DNA from: a virus
IMG/VR virus record: IMGVR_UViG_3300035034_000851
Coordinates: 1-64,000 of that record
DNA: 64,000 nucleotides
Direction: 5' to 3' (one strand)
The position numbers and the translations under genes were made by a program. Within the stretch, counting starts at the first letter, position 1. The number at the start of each line of letters is the position of its first letter. The notes beneath the pieces are model-generated. The model ran no database searches, was not told the DNA's origin, and saw only the letters and a program-made list of their open reading frames with translations. Positions 1-9,853 of this stretch are shown here, piece by piece.

Positions 1-606
1 CCATCTTGTTGGAATTCTCATAATGAATATTATATACCAGAACAAAGATATTATGATGTAATAGCTTCATACAATACTGTATCAAATTACAATAATAATT
101 ATTACAATAATTTTCAACCTTTAAAACTAGACAAATCTAACTTTAGATCTGCTAAAAGTTCTCATTGTATGGATTCAATTAATTTATATTGTGATTCAGA
201 AGATTCTTATTCAATACATAAAGGTTATATAAATACAAGTTTTCAAACTGGAACATTAGCTTTAGCTTATTTACAACAACCTACAGATGAAAATGGGTAT
301 CCTATGGTTATAGATGAAATTTCTTTTAGGACAGCAATAGTAGCTTATTTAAAAATGAGGCTAGCTGATATAAAGTATTTTACAGACCCTACACCTTCTC
401 ATGAAAGATTATTACAAAGATATACAAATGACTGGCAATGGTACTGCAAACAAGCTAAGAATACCCAACTTATGCCTTCTAACTTAGATGAAAGAGAACA
501 ATTATACAGAAGCAATATGAGATTAGTTAAAAAAAGAAATGCTTATGGATCTTTCTTTGCTAATTCTAACAACTTAGATAATTTAAATTTTAACAATTAT
601 GGCTAG
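1..606 (+). CDS. Partial virion structural protein (head-tail connector/ring type)
   Basis: The reading frame is open from base 1, so the start of the gene lies outside the window; about 201 residues are visible. An Asn/Tyr-rich stretch is followed by a segment with DENGYPMVID and then NDWQWYCKQAKN, a pattern I associate with small structural proteins encoded just upstream of the muzzle gene in crAss-like phages. The first in-frame ATG is at 169, but it is preceded by an uninterrupted frame with the same codon use, so it is probably internal. The stop overlaps the start of the next gene by 8 bases. The connector role is inferred from position and general resemblance; the exact ring or hub protein cannot be told. 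Confidence 0.6.
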   Translation, partial: PSCWNSHNEYYIPEQRYYDVIASYNTVSNYNNNYYNNFQPLKLDKSNFRSAKSSHCMDSINLYCDSEDSYSIHKGYINTSFQTGTLALAYLQQPTDENGYPMVIDEISFRTAIVAYLKMRLADIKYFTDPTPSHERLLQRYTNDWQWYCKQAKNTQLMPSNLDEREQLYRSNMRLVKKRNAYGSFFANSNNLDNLNFNNYG

Positions 607-3600
607 AAATAACAGAAGAAGAGACAGTAATGATAATGAAAGAAGTAGATATAGTCAGAACAGTAGAGATAGAAGAGACAGGAGAAATACAAAATTAAGG
701 AAAGAAACTATTGATAGTTTTGAATCTGGACTTCATACTGATTTTTCTCCTAACAGACAACCTGATGGCACATATAGATTTGCTTTAAATACTATTTCAG
801 AAACTACTGAAGGAGATTTAGGTTTTAGAAGTAATGAATTATCTAATGAATCTGTAGCAGCTTTACCTGAAGGTTTTCAGGTGTTAGGTCATACTTATAT
901 AAGTGGAGAAAAAGATGTTATATTTGCAGTTAATAGTTTAACAAACATTTCTTTAATTGGAACATTAGATAAAAATTACAATTTTGAAACTTTAATAGAA
1001 TCTGATTGTTTAGATTTTAATATATGTAATGAGATTGAAGCTACTTATAGAGTTAAAAATGGATGTGATACTATAATTTATTTTGTAGATCATTTGAATC
1101 CTGATAGATCAGTTAATTTAAATTACTTAGAACAATATATAAAATCAGATTATCAAGAAGGAACTGACAATCCTTTATCTAAATGGAACTGTGAAGAATT
1201 TCAAATTGAAAAAATTGATGATAATTTATCAGTTAGTTTTTTAAAATATTTAGAAACAGGTAACTTACCTATTGGTACTATTCAACTAGTTGTAAGACAT
1301 TTAGATTCAAATAAAAATGGAGCAGGTTATACTATAGCTACTGAAACTATACCAGTTATAGATGATAGATACTCTGAAACTTATTTAAATATAGATGGAA
1401 ACATTGCTATGAACAGTAATAAATCTATAGAATTTGAAATTAATGGTATAAATTTAAATTATGAATTTTTAGAAGTAACAGCTATTGTAACTACTGCTAG
1501 TGTAACTTCTTCTTATGTTGTTGCTGAATTACCTATAACGGAATCTTTAATTAGGTACACTGTTACTAGTATTGATGATTCTGTGCCTACTGATGTTAGA
1601 TCTATTAGTAGTGTAAAAGAAATTTATAGTTCTAAAAGTATTACTCAATTAGAGAACAGATTAATAAGAAGTAATATAAAATGCAACTCTAAAAATTATA
1701 CAGGATTACAACAATATGCTAATGACATTAAATCTCATTATGAAGTTTTTGAACAAGATTCTACTGATGTAAATGATTTAGCTGTAAAAACTGGAGATTA
1801 TTATTGGTATGGTAAATCTTATATGCGTGATGAAATTTATGCATTTGGTATAGTTTATAAATATAACAATAATACTTTTTCACCTGTTATGCATATTCCA
1901 GGCAGAGCTAAAGATTCTTTTACAGGAAGTACTCAAGGTGCTCACAGGCCAGATTCTATAACAGGTTGGGATTCAACTTCTTATGATTTAGTAAGTTCAA
2001 GTTGGGATAATGTAAGTAGTATTCCTGATACAGAAGCAGAACATTTATCTTTAATTGCGGGGGATACAGTTGAAAGGTGGAAAGTTTATAATACAGCTTA
2101 TAAAGATTCTTCTTTAAATTCTAACGTACATTCTGCGGGTCAAATGGCTTATCATGAATCTAATGCTAATTATCCTAATACTAAAGATTGTAATGATAAT
2201 TTTATATTTGGGGATTTAGTGGGAACTCCTATTAGACATCATAAATTTCCTGATAGTTCTTTAGAACCTCACTCTTCAAATAACAATATACATCCAATAG
2301 GTATTAAATTTAAAAATATAATTTTACCCCCTGATACTAAATCTTATAGGATTGTTAGGTGTGATAGAGATGAAAATAAAACTGTATTAGATAAAGGTAT
2401 TAGTTTTTATGGAAGAATATCTGAAGTTGGAGACTCTCCAATACATTTTCAACCTTTTTTAGGTAATTTATCTAAATTAGAACTTGCTATTGGACCAACT
2501 ACAGGACTTAGAGTAATTCCTGATGGTCTTGAATCAGGTGCTTTAATAGGTGCTGGAGATACAGTTCCTATTCAAAATACTATTAGTGACAGGATATGTT
2601 TTCATTCCCCTTTAACTAAGTTTGTAAAACCATTTATTAAAGCAAGTTATTTAAAAACTGAAAATGTTTTAAATGCAGCAGCAGAAACACCTTATTTGCA
2701 AAGTAATAGAAGAACAAGTATTGGATTATCTTTTAATACAGATGATGTTGAAATTAATGTAAATCCTTCTTTAAATACTAGTATTAATTCTGTAATAAAT
2801 AAACAAGCATATATTGGAAAAAATTCTATTTTACCTGCTGGCATTTTAACAGAAAAATTTATTAATAATTACTCTGATGATACTTTTGCTATAGAAACAA
2901 ATAGTAATGTACGAGCTTATGATGGTAATACTGAAGTATTTACTCATGCAAATGATACAATTACAGAAGGCTCTAATGGTAGCGGAGGAACTTTAAGATC
3001 AGGGTCACAAGCTATTTATCAATCATTAAAAGTTGTTAAAGATGTTTACAATAATCTTAACAGATTAATTTATTATACTGTATCTAAAGATTGGACTGAA
3101 GCAAATGAAACTTTAGTTTTAGGAGGAGATACTTTTATTACTAGATTTAATTTTATTAATTCAGGAAGAATGATAGCTGAATCTGAAGAATGGGTTAATG
3201 AAGATAATAAAATAGCAGATAGAAAACACAATTATAGTTCTTTAATAGGATTTTTTACAGAATCTACTATTAATTCAGAATTAAGACATGAGTTGCCTGG
3301 AGAACTTTACTATCCTAAAACTTTAAATGCAGGTTTATTTTTAAATTGTATAACTGATGATGGATCTGGTTATACCCCAAATTATTATAATTACAATTCT
3401 GATTTCCATAAACCAAATAATATAAATGCTTTTATTAGTTTACCTAATTCATATAGATATTGTTCAGATTGTGAGTGTTTATTTCCAAATAGAGTTCTTT
3501 ACTCTGAAAGATCTTTTCAAGAAGAATTAGCGGATAACTATTTAAATTCTAAAACTAATAATTATAGAGACATATTAGCTAACAAAGGTGATATAACTAA

Positions 3601-4942
3601 AATTTTTAATTATCAAAATAAATTATTTATAGATACAGAGGAATCTAGATTTTATTTACCTTCTACTAATCAAGCTATTCAATCTAATGAATCACAAGTG
3701 TTTATAGGAACTGGAGAATTCTTTTCTGCTTCTGTACAAGAGCTTGTAGATTCAGATGTAGGTTACATGGGTAATCAATCTCAAAGAGCTTTTAATATAA
3801 CAGAACATGGAGTTTTTTCTTTAGATGCTAGAGATGGTAAAGTATTTTTATTTAATGGTAAAACAAATGTTATATCTAATAAAGGTAAAAGAAATTTCTT
3901 TGAAAATAATTTAGAATTAAATTTAGAAACTGAATATGAAGATGTAACTGGTTTAGAATTTCCTTGCCCAGACAACCCTACTAATAATGTAGGATTTGTA
4001 GCAGGTTATGATACTAGATATGATAGATGGCTATTAACTAAACATGATTTTAAATTAACAGACAAAAGTAAAAGGATGTTAACTGAAGTACAAATATTTA
4101 ATCCAAATATACCTAGCACTGGTTCATTAAAATTTGAAAATGGTAATTGGTATATTGTAACTCCTGATTCATTTTCAACTGAAATAACTAAATTAATTTA
4201 TCCTAAAAATGAACCTACTTTATTTGAAAATTGTAGTTGGACAATTAGTTATTCAGTAAAAGATCAATCATGGACTAGTTTTCATAGTTACATTCCTAAT
4301 TATTATATAGATAGTAAAACTAAATTGTATAGTACTATTAACAATGACAATAACATATGGAAACATCATAAAAGATTTGAATACCAAACTTTTTATGGGG
4401 TACAATATCCTCATATAATTGAAGTAGTTGCTAATAAAAATCCTATAGAATCTAGTATACACAATGCTGTAAGATTTCATACTCAAGCTCAACAGTGGGA
4501 TCCAATTAATAAATATTTTATAGATAAAAGGTTAATAACTTTTGATAAAGCTAACCTATACAACAGTTATCAGTCTTCGGGTGACATAGACTTGTTAACT
4601 AAAAGGGTACAGAATCATTTAGGTAGAGACCAAGAGAGTTGGCATCAACAAGCTTTATTAGATATAAATGAAAAAGAATATAGCTTTAATGAATTTAGAG
4701 ATTTAGTTGAAAATAGGGACATACCTTTATTTACAAAAAATTGGGAAGAACCTTCTTTTCAGGACAAATACTATATTGATAAGGTGATAAATCCCACATC
4801 AATAAACTTAAACAAAAACTGGTGGGAACAAGAGGTATTCAGGGATAAGTACTTGTTAATACGACTTTTTTTCACTACCTTTGTAAATACTAAGTTAATA
4901 ACTAACTTTAATATTACAGATAAAAATTACACAGAGAGATAA
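599..4942 (+). CDS. Muzzle / tail stabilisation protein of crAss-like phage
   Basis: A protein of 1447 residues. It opens with an Arg/Asp/Asn-rich tail (about residues 1-35). A segment of the form ESGLHTDFSPNRQPDGTYRFALN then follows, typical of the N-terminus of the large crAss-like stabilisation or muzzle protein that closes the short tail. The rest is Ser/Thr/Asn-rich with many beta-type stretches, no signal peptide and no obvious enzyme motif. Length (about 1400 aa) and position, directly upstream of the ejected cargo proteins and RNA polymerase, match the family. The start overlaps the previous stop by 8 bases. The role in the tail is inferred from family knowledge and gene order. Confidence 0.72.
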   Translation: MARNNRRRDSNDNERSRYSQNSRDRRDRRNTKLRKETIDSFESGLHTDFSPNRQPDGTYRFALNTISETTEGDLGFRSNELSNESVAALPEGFQVLGHTYISGEKDVIFAVNSLTNISLIGTLDKNYNFETLIESDCLDFNICNEIEATYRVKNGCDTIIYFVDHLNPDRSVNLNYLEQYIKSDYQEGTDNPLSKWNCEEFQIEKIDDNLSVSFLKYLETGNLPIGTIQLVVRHLDSNKNGAGYTIATETIPVIDDRYSETYLNIDGNIAMNSNKSIEFEINGINLNYEFLEVTAIVTTASVTSSYVVAELPITESLIRYTVTSIDDSVPTDVRSISSVKEIYSSKSITQLENRLIRSNIKCNSKNYTGLQQYANDIKSHYEVFEQDSTDVNDLAVKTGDYYWYGKSYMRDEIYAFGIVYKYNNNTFSPVMHIPGRAKDSFTGSTQGAHRPDSITGWDSTSYDLVSSSWDNVSSIPDTEAEHLSLIAGDTVERWKVYNTAYKDSSLNSNVHSAGQMAYHESNANYPNTKDCNDNFIFGDLVGTPIRHHKFPDSSLEPHSSNNNIHPIGIKFKNIILPPDTKSYRIVRCDRDENKTVLDKGISFYGRISEVGDSPIHFQPFLGNLSKLELAIGPTTGLRVIPDGLESGALIGAGDTVPIQNTISDRICFHSPLTKFVKPFIKASYLKTENVLNAAAETPYLQSNRRTSIGLSFNTDDVEINVNPSLNTSINSVINKQAYIGKNSILPAGILTEKFINNYSDDTFAIETNSNVRAYDGNTEVFTHANDTITEGSNGSGGTLRSGSQAIYQSLKVVKDVYNNLNRLIYYTVSKDWTEANETLVLGGDTFITRFNFINSGRMIAESEEWVNEDNKIADRKHNYSSLIGFFTESTINSELRHELPGELYYPKTLNAGLFLNCITDDGSGYTPNYYNYNSDFHKPNNINAFISLPNSYRYCSDCECLFPNRVLYSERSFQEELADNYLNSKTNNYRDILANKGDITKIFNYQNKLFIDTEESRFYLPSTNQAIQSNESQVFIGTGEFFSASVQELVDSDVGYMGNQSQRAFNITEHGVFSLDARDGKVFLFNGKTNVISNKGKRNFFENNLELNLETEYEDVTGLEFPCPDNPTNNVGFVAGYDTRYDRWLLTKHDFKLTDKSKRMLTEVQIFNPNIPSTGSLKFENGNWYIVTPDSFSTEITKLIYPKNEPTLFENCSWTISYSVKDQSWTSFHSYIPNYYIDSKTKLYSTINNDNNIWKHHKRFEYQTFYGVQYPHIIEVVANKNPIESSIHNAVRFHTQAQQWDPINKYFIDKRLITFDKANLYNSYQSSGDIDLLTKRVQNHLGRDQESWHQQALLDINEKEYSFNEFRDLVENRDIPLFTKNWEEPSFQDKYYIDKVINPTSINLNKNWWEQEVFRDKYLLIRLFFTTFVNTKLITNFNITDKNYTER

Positions 4943-4944
4943 TT

Positions 4945-7788
4945 ATGAAATCTAAAAAGAAATATAGTAGAAATAAAAAAGCTTCACCTTACACCTTATC
5001 TAAGTATATGGCTGGAGGTGCAAGTATTTTTGATAGTTTTCCTGATGGAGGGTTAGGGGATCCTCCTCCAACTTATCAAGATAGTATGACTTTGTACAAT
5101 CAATACCAAGAAAATAGTGATTATATGAGTAATATGTTTGGGGGAGAAGGTGAATATAAACCTGGAAAAGGGACTCGTAATGATTTTAAAAATGGGTATT
5201 TTTACAAAGAAAATCATTCAAATAGTATGGTGCAATCTTTTGATGATCCTGTAAAACTAACTATGCCAAATCCTGATATAAATTTATTAGATAATTATCA
5301 AAAAGAAACAGATATTGCTCCAACAGGTACAGAAACATACTCTAATAATAGAGTATATCAACGTCCAGTTATTTCTGGTCAAAATTCATCAATGTCATAT
5401 ACCCCAGATTCAAATGACGGGAGACAAGGTTACCCATTTACTTATGAAAGTCCAGGTGTAGATAGAATAAATATTAACAGGTTTCAAAGACCTGTAGGAA
5501 GTTCTAATGTTTTACCAAGTGCTTCTGCATCTCAATCAAATGTAAATACTAATACTCCCCCAAAACCTAATATGAATACAGATTGGACTGCAGTATTACA
5601 ATCAGAAGGTAAAGATGGGTCTTATAGTTCTCGTAAACAAATGTATAATGATATGGGATTAGCTGCAGAATTTGGTGCTTACAATGGTAGTTCAGCTCAA
5701 AATATATCTGCATTAAAAAGATATAAAACACCAAAAACTAATACAAAAGAATCAACTGTTATTACTCCTACTGCTACTACTCAAAATGTAAAAAAAGATC
5801 CTGTAAATACTTCAAGTACTTCAGTTTCTAAAAATAAAAAAATTATTCAAAAAATAAATTTACATGGTAAGACTTTTGACGTGTATGATCAGGATGAGCT
5901 AGATAGAATAACTAAAATGTATCCTGAGTTAAAAAATCAATCTGGTTCTACTATAGGAGCTTCTAGACATAAAGAAACAACTAAAGGGTGGGATAATGAT
6001 CAATTATTAGATGCTGATGGTAATGTAATAGTAGATTTAAATAAAAATACAAAAGAAATGAAAAAAACTACTCCAAACAAAGAGTATAGTAAATATACAA
6101 ATATAAAAGGTAAACAATATGGTTTTAATACTATAGAAGAATTTAATGCTATTGCTAAAAACCAAAATATGCCTAAAGGTTGGGCTGAAGCTAATGCACC
6201 TCAATTTGCTAAAGGAGGTGCTATGCCTCCTAATGTACCAGGAAAATTAGATTTTTTAGAAAATCCTAATGGAATTAATGATATTCCTGGAGGAAATCCA
6301 ACTATGCCTTATGGACAAATGGGTCAAATAGCTGCACAAGGAATTGAACTTGGTGCTACTAATGAACAATTTTATGGGCAAGAAATAGATTCCCAGGGAG
6401 AAGCTGTAGGTAAAGGTGCTTTAAAAGGTGCTGGACAAGGTGCTACTCTTGGTACTATGATAATGCCAGGAGTTGGAACTGCTATAGGTGCAGGTGTAGG
6501 TGCTATTGCAGGAGGTTTATCAGGAAATGAAAAAAATCAAAACCAAAGAGAACAAATACAAAAACCTTTACAAAGTATGTCAGGTAATGTATCTCAAAAT
6601 CCTTATGGTATTCCTAGCATGGAAGAAGGTGGTATGATGAATAATCCTCTTATAAATATTCAAAGTGATGAACTTATGGTTGATTTAGATTCAGGTAATG
6701 TTATTGAAGATTATAAAAGCCCTAGATATAAGAGTCATTCTAAAGGTAAAAATAAAGAACATTTAGGTAACTTTGTAGAAGCTCAAGAAAATGGAGTAGT
6801 TATTCCTAGAAAATGGAGAGAAAGTTATTTAGATAATAAAACTTCTCGTAAAGGAATTATAAGAGATGTACTTAACAAACAAGTAGATAGAGAACTTTAT
6901 GGTAAAGATGTTGATGGTAATGCTAAATCTTTTGCTAAAATGAAAGATGGAGGTGTACAACAATATTTGTATGGGGGTGTAAAAAAATATAACTATGGTG
7001 GAGGAAATGATCCTCTAAAACAACATGAAAATGATTTAGCTAGTTTTAATCCATCAGGAGGTTTTCCTCCAGAAGGTGATTATCCTGAAATAGATTTATC
7101 AAGAATTCCAGATAAAACTGGAGAAACATTTAATGTAAATCAAATAGATCCTAGACCTAAAAATACTAATAAAGACAGTGTTTGGACTAGAGGTAATACT
7201 ATAGGTGCAGCAGGTAACATTGTAGGAGGTTTAGGGCCACTAGCAATGACTTTAGCAAATGGAATGGATAAAGATGAAGTTAATGAGTATGCTAATGTAG
7301 AAGGTGCTGCTATCAATGAGTTATCAGGAATACATAGAAGAGGTAAAGAAGATACTTTAAATAATATAAAAAGACAAGCTAATGTAGTTTCTAATATAAA
7401 TAGAAATAGATCAGGTTCTTTTGCTTCTATGTTATCAAATGAGCAAAACATAATAAATAACACTCAACAAAGTTTAGCTGAAGCTGGTTTAGGTTATGAT
7501 ACTAATGAAGCTAGTGCAACTTCTCAATTAAGAATGCAAGGAGATTTGCAAGATGCTAGAGGTAGAACTCAAAAGAATGTTAATGAAGATATGAATAAAG
7601 ATAATTACTACAGTAATCTTTCAGATAATGTAAGTAATCTTGGTGATATGACACAAGGTTTTGGTAAAAATATGAATCAAAATGAATCAAATAAAGTTAA
7701 ATTAAAAATGCTACAAGAAATATCTTCAGATTTTACTATGGATAGTAAAGGTAATTTTTTATTTAAAGGAAAAATAGTTAATGTGTAA
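4945..7788 (+). CDS. Probable ejected virion (cargo) protein, 947 aa
   Basis: It lies two bases after the muzzle gene and overlaps the next start by one base (TAATG). The N-terminal half is Asn/Ser/Pro/Gln-rich and looks disordered. Around residues 488-528 is a glycine-zipper stretch of repeated G-x3-G spacing with Ala and Met, suited to membrane insertion or pore formation. Later segments carry several GGG/GGV patches and a Glu/Asn-rich helical C-terminus. No enzyme motif was seen. In crAss-like phages the genes between muzzle and virion RNA polymerase encode proteins stored in the particle and ejected at infection. The glycine zipper would suit a role in crossing the envelope, which is inference. 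Confidence 0.6.
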   Translation: MKSKKKYSRNKKASPYTLSKYMAGGASIFDSFPDGGLGDPPPTYQDSMTLYNQYQENSDYMSNMFGGEGEYKPGKGTRNDFKNGYFYKENHSNSMVQSFDDPVKLTMPNPDINLLDNYQKETDIAPTGTETYSNNRVYQRPVISGQNSSMSYTPDSNDGRQGYPFTYESPGVDRININRFQRPVGSSNVLPSASASQSNVNTNTPPKPNMNTDWTAVLQSEGKDGSYSSRKQMYNDMGLAAEFGAYNGSSAQNISALKRYKTPKTNTKESTVITPTATTQNVKKDPVNTSSTSVSKNKKIIQKINLHGKTFDVYDQDELDRITKMYPELKNQSGSTIGASRHKETTKGWDNDQLLDADGNVIVDLNKNTKEMKKTTPNKEYSKYTNIKGKQYGFNTIEEFNAIAKNQNMPKGWAEANAPQFAKGGAMPPNVPGKLDFLENPNGINDIPGGNPTMPYGQMGQIAAQGIELGATNEQFYGQEIDSQGEAVGKGALKGAGQGATLGTMIMPGVGTAIGAGVGAIAGGLSGNEKNQNQREQIQKPLQSMSGNVSQNPYGIPSMEEGGMMNNPLINIQSDELMVDLDSGNVIEDYKSPRYKSHSKGKNKEHLGNFVEAQENGVVIPRKWRESYLDNKTSRKGIIRDVLNKQVDRELYGKDVDGNAKSFAKMKDGGVQQYLYGGVKKYNYGGGNDPLKQHENDLASFNPSGGFPPEGDYPEIDLSRIPDKTGETFNVNQIDPRPKNTNKDSVWTRGNTIGAAGNIVGGLGPLAMTLANGMDKDEVNEYANVEGAAINELSGIHRRGKEDTLNNIKRQANVVSNINRNRSGSFASMLSNEQNIINNTQQSLAEAGLGYDTNEASATSQLRMQGDLQDARGRTQKNVNEDMNKDNYYSNLSDNVSNLGDMTQGFGKNMNQNESNKVKLKMLQEISSDFTMDSKGNFLFKGKIVNV

Positions 7789-9842
7789 TGAGTAGATTTT
7801 ATAAAACTAGTAGGGGTACACCTGCAGATTGGGCATATGATATGCCTTACCAAGAAATGTTTCAAGGCTTGGGTGCAAAACAAATGCAACAAGATGCAGA
7901 AATTGCTAAAACAAAAAAATGGGAAGCTCAAAGCCAAAAATTAAGATCTTTAGAAAAAGATAATGATCAAGCTGAAGGAATTATGAAATGGATAGATAGC
8001 TCTGCAGATAAATTTTCTGGAATGGATCTAACAGACAGAGTTAATAAAAATCAAGTTCGTGATTTTTCCAGAGAAGTAGCTAAAACTTTTTCACAATATG
8101 GTGCTGCAGGAAATATTCAAGCTAATTATGATGCTAGAGCTGCTAGATATAAAGAATTAAAAGAAATACATAAAGATAATCCTATGATGGTTGAAAAAGC
8201 TATGAGAGGTTTTGATGATAAATATAAAGGTGTAGGTGGACAAGAAAAATATGGAGCTGAATATGAAAATTATGGTTCAAGAGGAATATCTAAATACCAA
8301 GATAACGTTTCTCAAGTAAGAACAGCTATGTTAGACGCTGAACAAGATATAGTAAAAGGAGAATTTACAACAGCTGTAATTCCTTATTTTGTCAATGAAA
8401 CTGAATTTACTAAAATGAAACCTGTAGAAAGAATGGAAAGAGTTATGGAAAGTGTTTTATCTCAAGGAGCTAATCAAGATTATATTAGAGATGCTGTAGA
8501 ATTTGGTTATGAGTCAGGTCTTACTAAAGAGTCTTATGAAGCAGACATGTATAAAGAAGTTCCTGTATTGCAAGAAGATGGTACTACTAAAATGCAAAAA
8601 CAATTAAATGATAAAAGTTATAAAGCAAAATTATTTAAAGATACTTATGGTAGTATTGGAAGTACTTATGAAAAATCTTCTAAAACTACTAATAATAGTT
8701 TATATAATCAAGACAGAGCTTGGTCTAGAAAAAAAGCAGCCATAGATGCTTTATTCCAAGTAACATTAACAGAAAATTTAGATGCTAAAACTAATAGAGA
8801 AACAATAGATTTAGTAGGTGAATTTAAAAATGAAGATGTAGAAATGAATCATAAAGTTGAAACTGTAAGTATGACAAGATCTTCAGGTGGATTTAGAGAT
8901 AGACAAAAACTTATGGAAGATACTGCTGAAAAGTATAATGTAGATATAGAAGATGTTTATGTAAATCCTATAAGAGATTTATCAACACCAGGTAAAGTTA
9001 CTTATGAAGTAGGTTATAAAAGACATAAAGAAGACATGACTTTTAATGATTTTACTGATAAACAAAAAAATCTAGTAACTCAATTAAATAATGGTAATCC
9101 TATAGATGATTTTGAAGAAGGTTTAACTCTTTTAACTAATTATCAAAACTTTAGAAACGCACATAATACTTATGATAATGCTAAAATAGATATACCTCAA
9201 TCTGAAAGACTTTCTCACACTAAAGAAGTTTTTGGAGATAAAAATTTAAATGGTTATTTAGAAGGTAGAGAATATTCTATAAGATCAGAAGATTCTAAAA
9301 TAGATGTACCTGATGATAAGTTATATGAACTTATGAATAGTGCTAAAGTTGGTGGTGGAGAAGGGTCTCCAAGAATATTAATAGATTCTTATAACACTGC
9401 AGGAGCAGCTGGTGGATCTTATATAGGAGGAGAAACTATAAGAATTACTGATGGAGACGATAATTACACTATAATAGCTGAAGCTAAACCAGAAGTTTCT
9501 AACACTTATGGAGTTCAAGGTAGAATTGGAATTAATGACGTTAAAAATAATGGAAGTGGAGAAATTAATTTTTATAAATTAAATGAAAAAGGCGAAACTG
9601 TTCCCACAACATATGATGTAAAAACTGTATGGAATGGAGAATCTTTTGAAAGTAAACTTTCTGAAAAAACTACTCAAAGATTACCAAGTGGAGAAGAAGT
9701 TACTGTATTAATGCCTTCAGCAATTAATTTTGATCAATTACAAAATGTTGTAAAAAATCAATTAGAAAATGATTTATCTAGAGAAGAAAGTAATCGCATG
9801 AAAAAAAATAATGCAACTACTTATATGAAAATGTTTCAATAA
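7788..9842 (+). CDS. Probable ejected virion (cargo) protein, 684 aa
   Basis: A charged, mostly helical protein with no motif I recognise, no signal peptide and no membrane segment. The N-terminus is rich in aromatic and Gln residues; a long Lys/Glu-rich helical region follows (about residues 30-330), then a more mixed C-terminal half with Gly-rich turns near residue 540. The start shares a base with the previous stop, and the gene sits immediately before the giant RNA polymerase gene, so translation is probably coupled. Position suggests an internal virion protein co-ejected with the polymerase. It could instead be a chaperone or scaffold for the giant protein. Confidence 0.55.
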   Translation: MSRFYKTSRGTPADWAYDMPYQEMFQGLGAKQMQQDAEIAKTKKWEAQSQKLRSLEKDNDQAEGIMKWIDSSADKFSGMDLTDRVNKNQVRDFSREVAKTFSQYGAAGNIQANYDARAARYKELKEIHKDNPMMVEKAMRGFDDKYKGVGGQEKYGAEYENYGSRGISKYQDNVSQVRTAMLDAEQDIVKGEFTTAVIPYFVNETEFTKMKPVERMERVMESVLSQGANQDYIRDAVEFGYESGLTKESYEADMYKEVPVLQEDGTTKMQKQLNDKSYKAKLFKDTYGSIGSTYEKSSKTTNNSLYNQDRAWSRKKAAIDALFQVTLTENLDAKTNRETIDLVGEFKNEDVEMNHKVETVSMTRSSGGFRDRQKLMEDTAEKYNVDIEDVYVNPIRDLSTPGKVTYEVGYKRHKEDMTFNDFTDKQKNLVTQLNNGNPIDDFEEGLTLLTNYQNFRNAHNTYDNAKIDIPQSERLSHTKEVFGDKNLNGYLEGREYSIRSEDSKIDVPDDKLYELMNSAKVGGGEGSPRILIDSYNTAGAAGGSYIGGETIRITDGDDNYTIIAEAKPEVSNTYGVQGRIGINDVKNNGSGEINFYKLNEKGETVPTTYDVKTVWNGESFESKLSEKTTQRLPSGEEVTVLMPSAINFDQLQNVVKNQLENDLSREESNRMKKNNATTYMKMFQ

Positions 9843-9853
9843 ATAAATAAAAT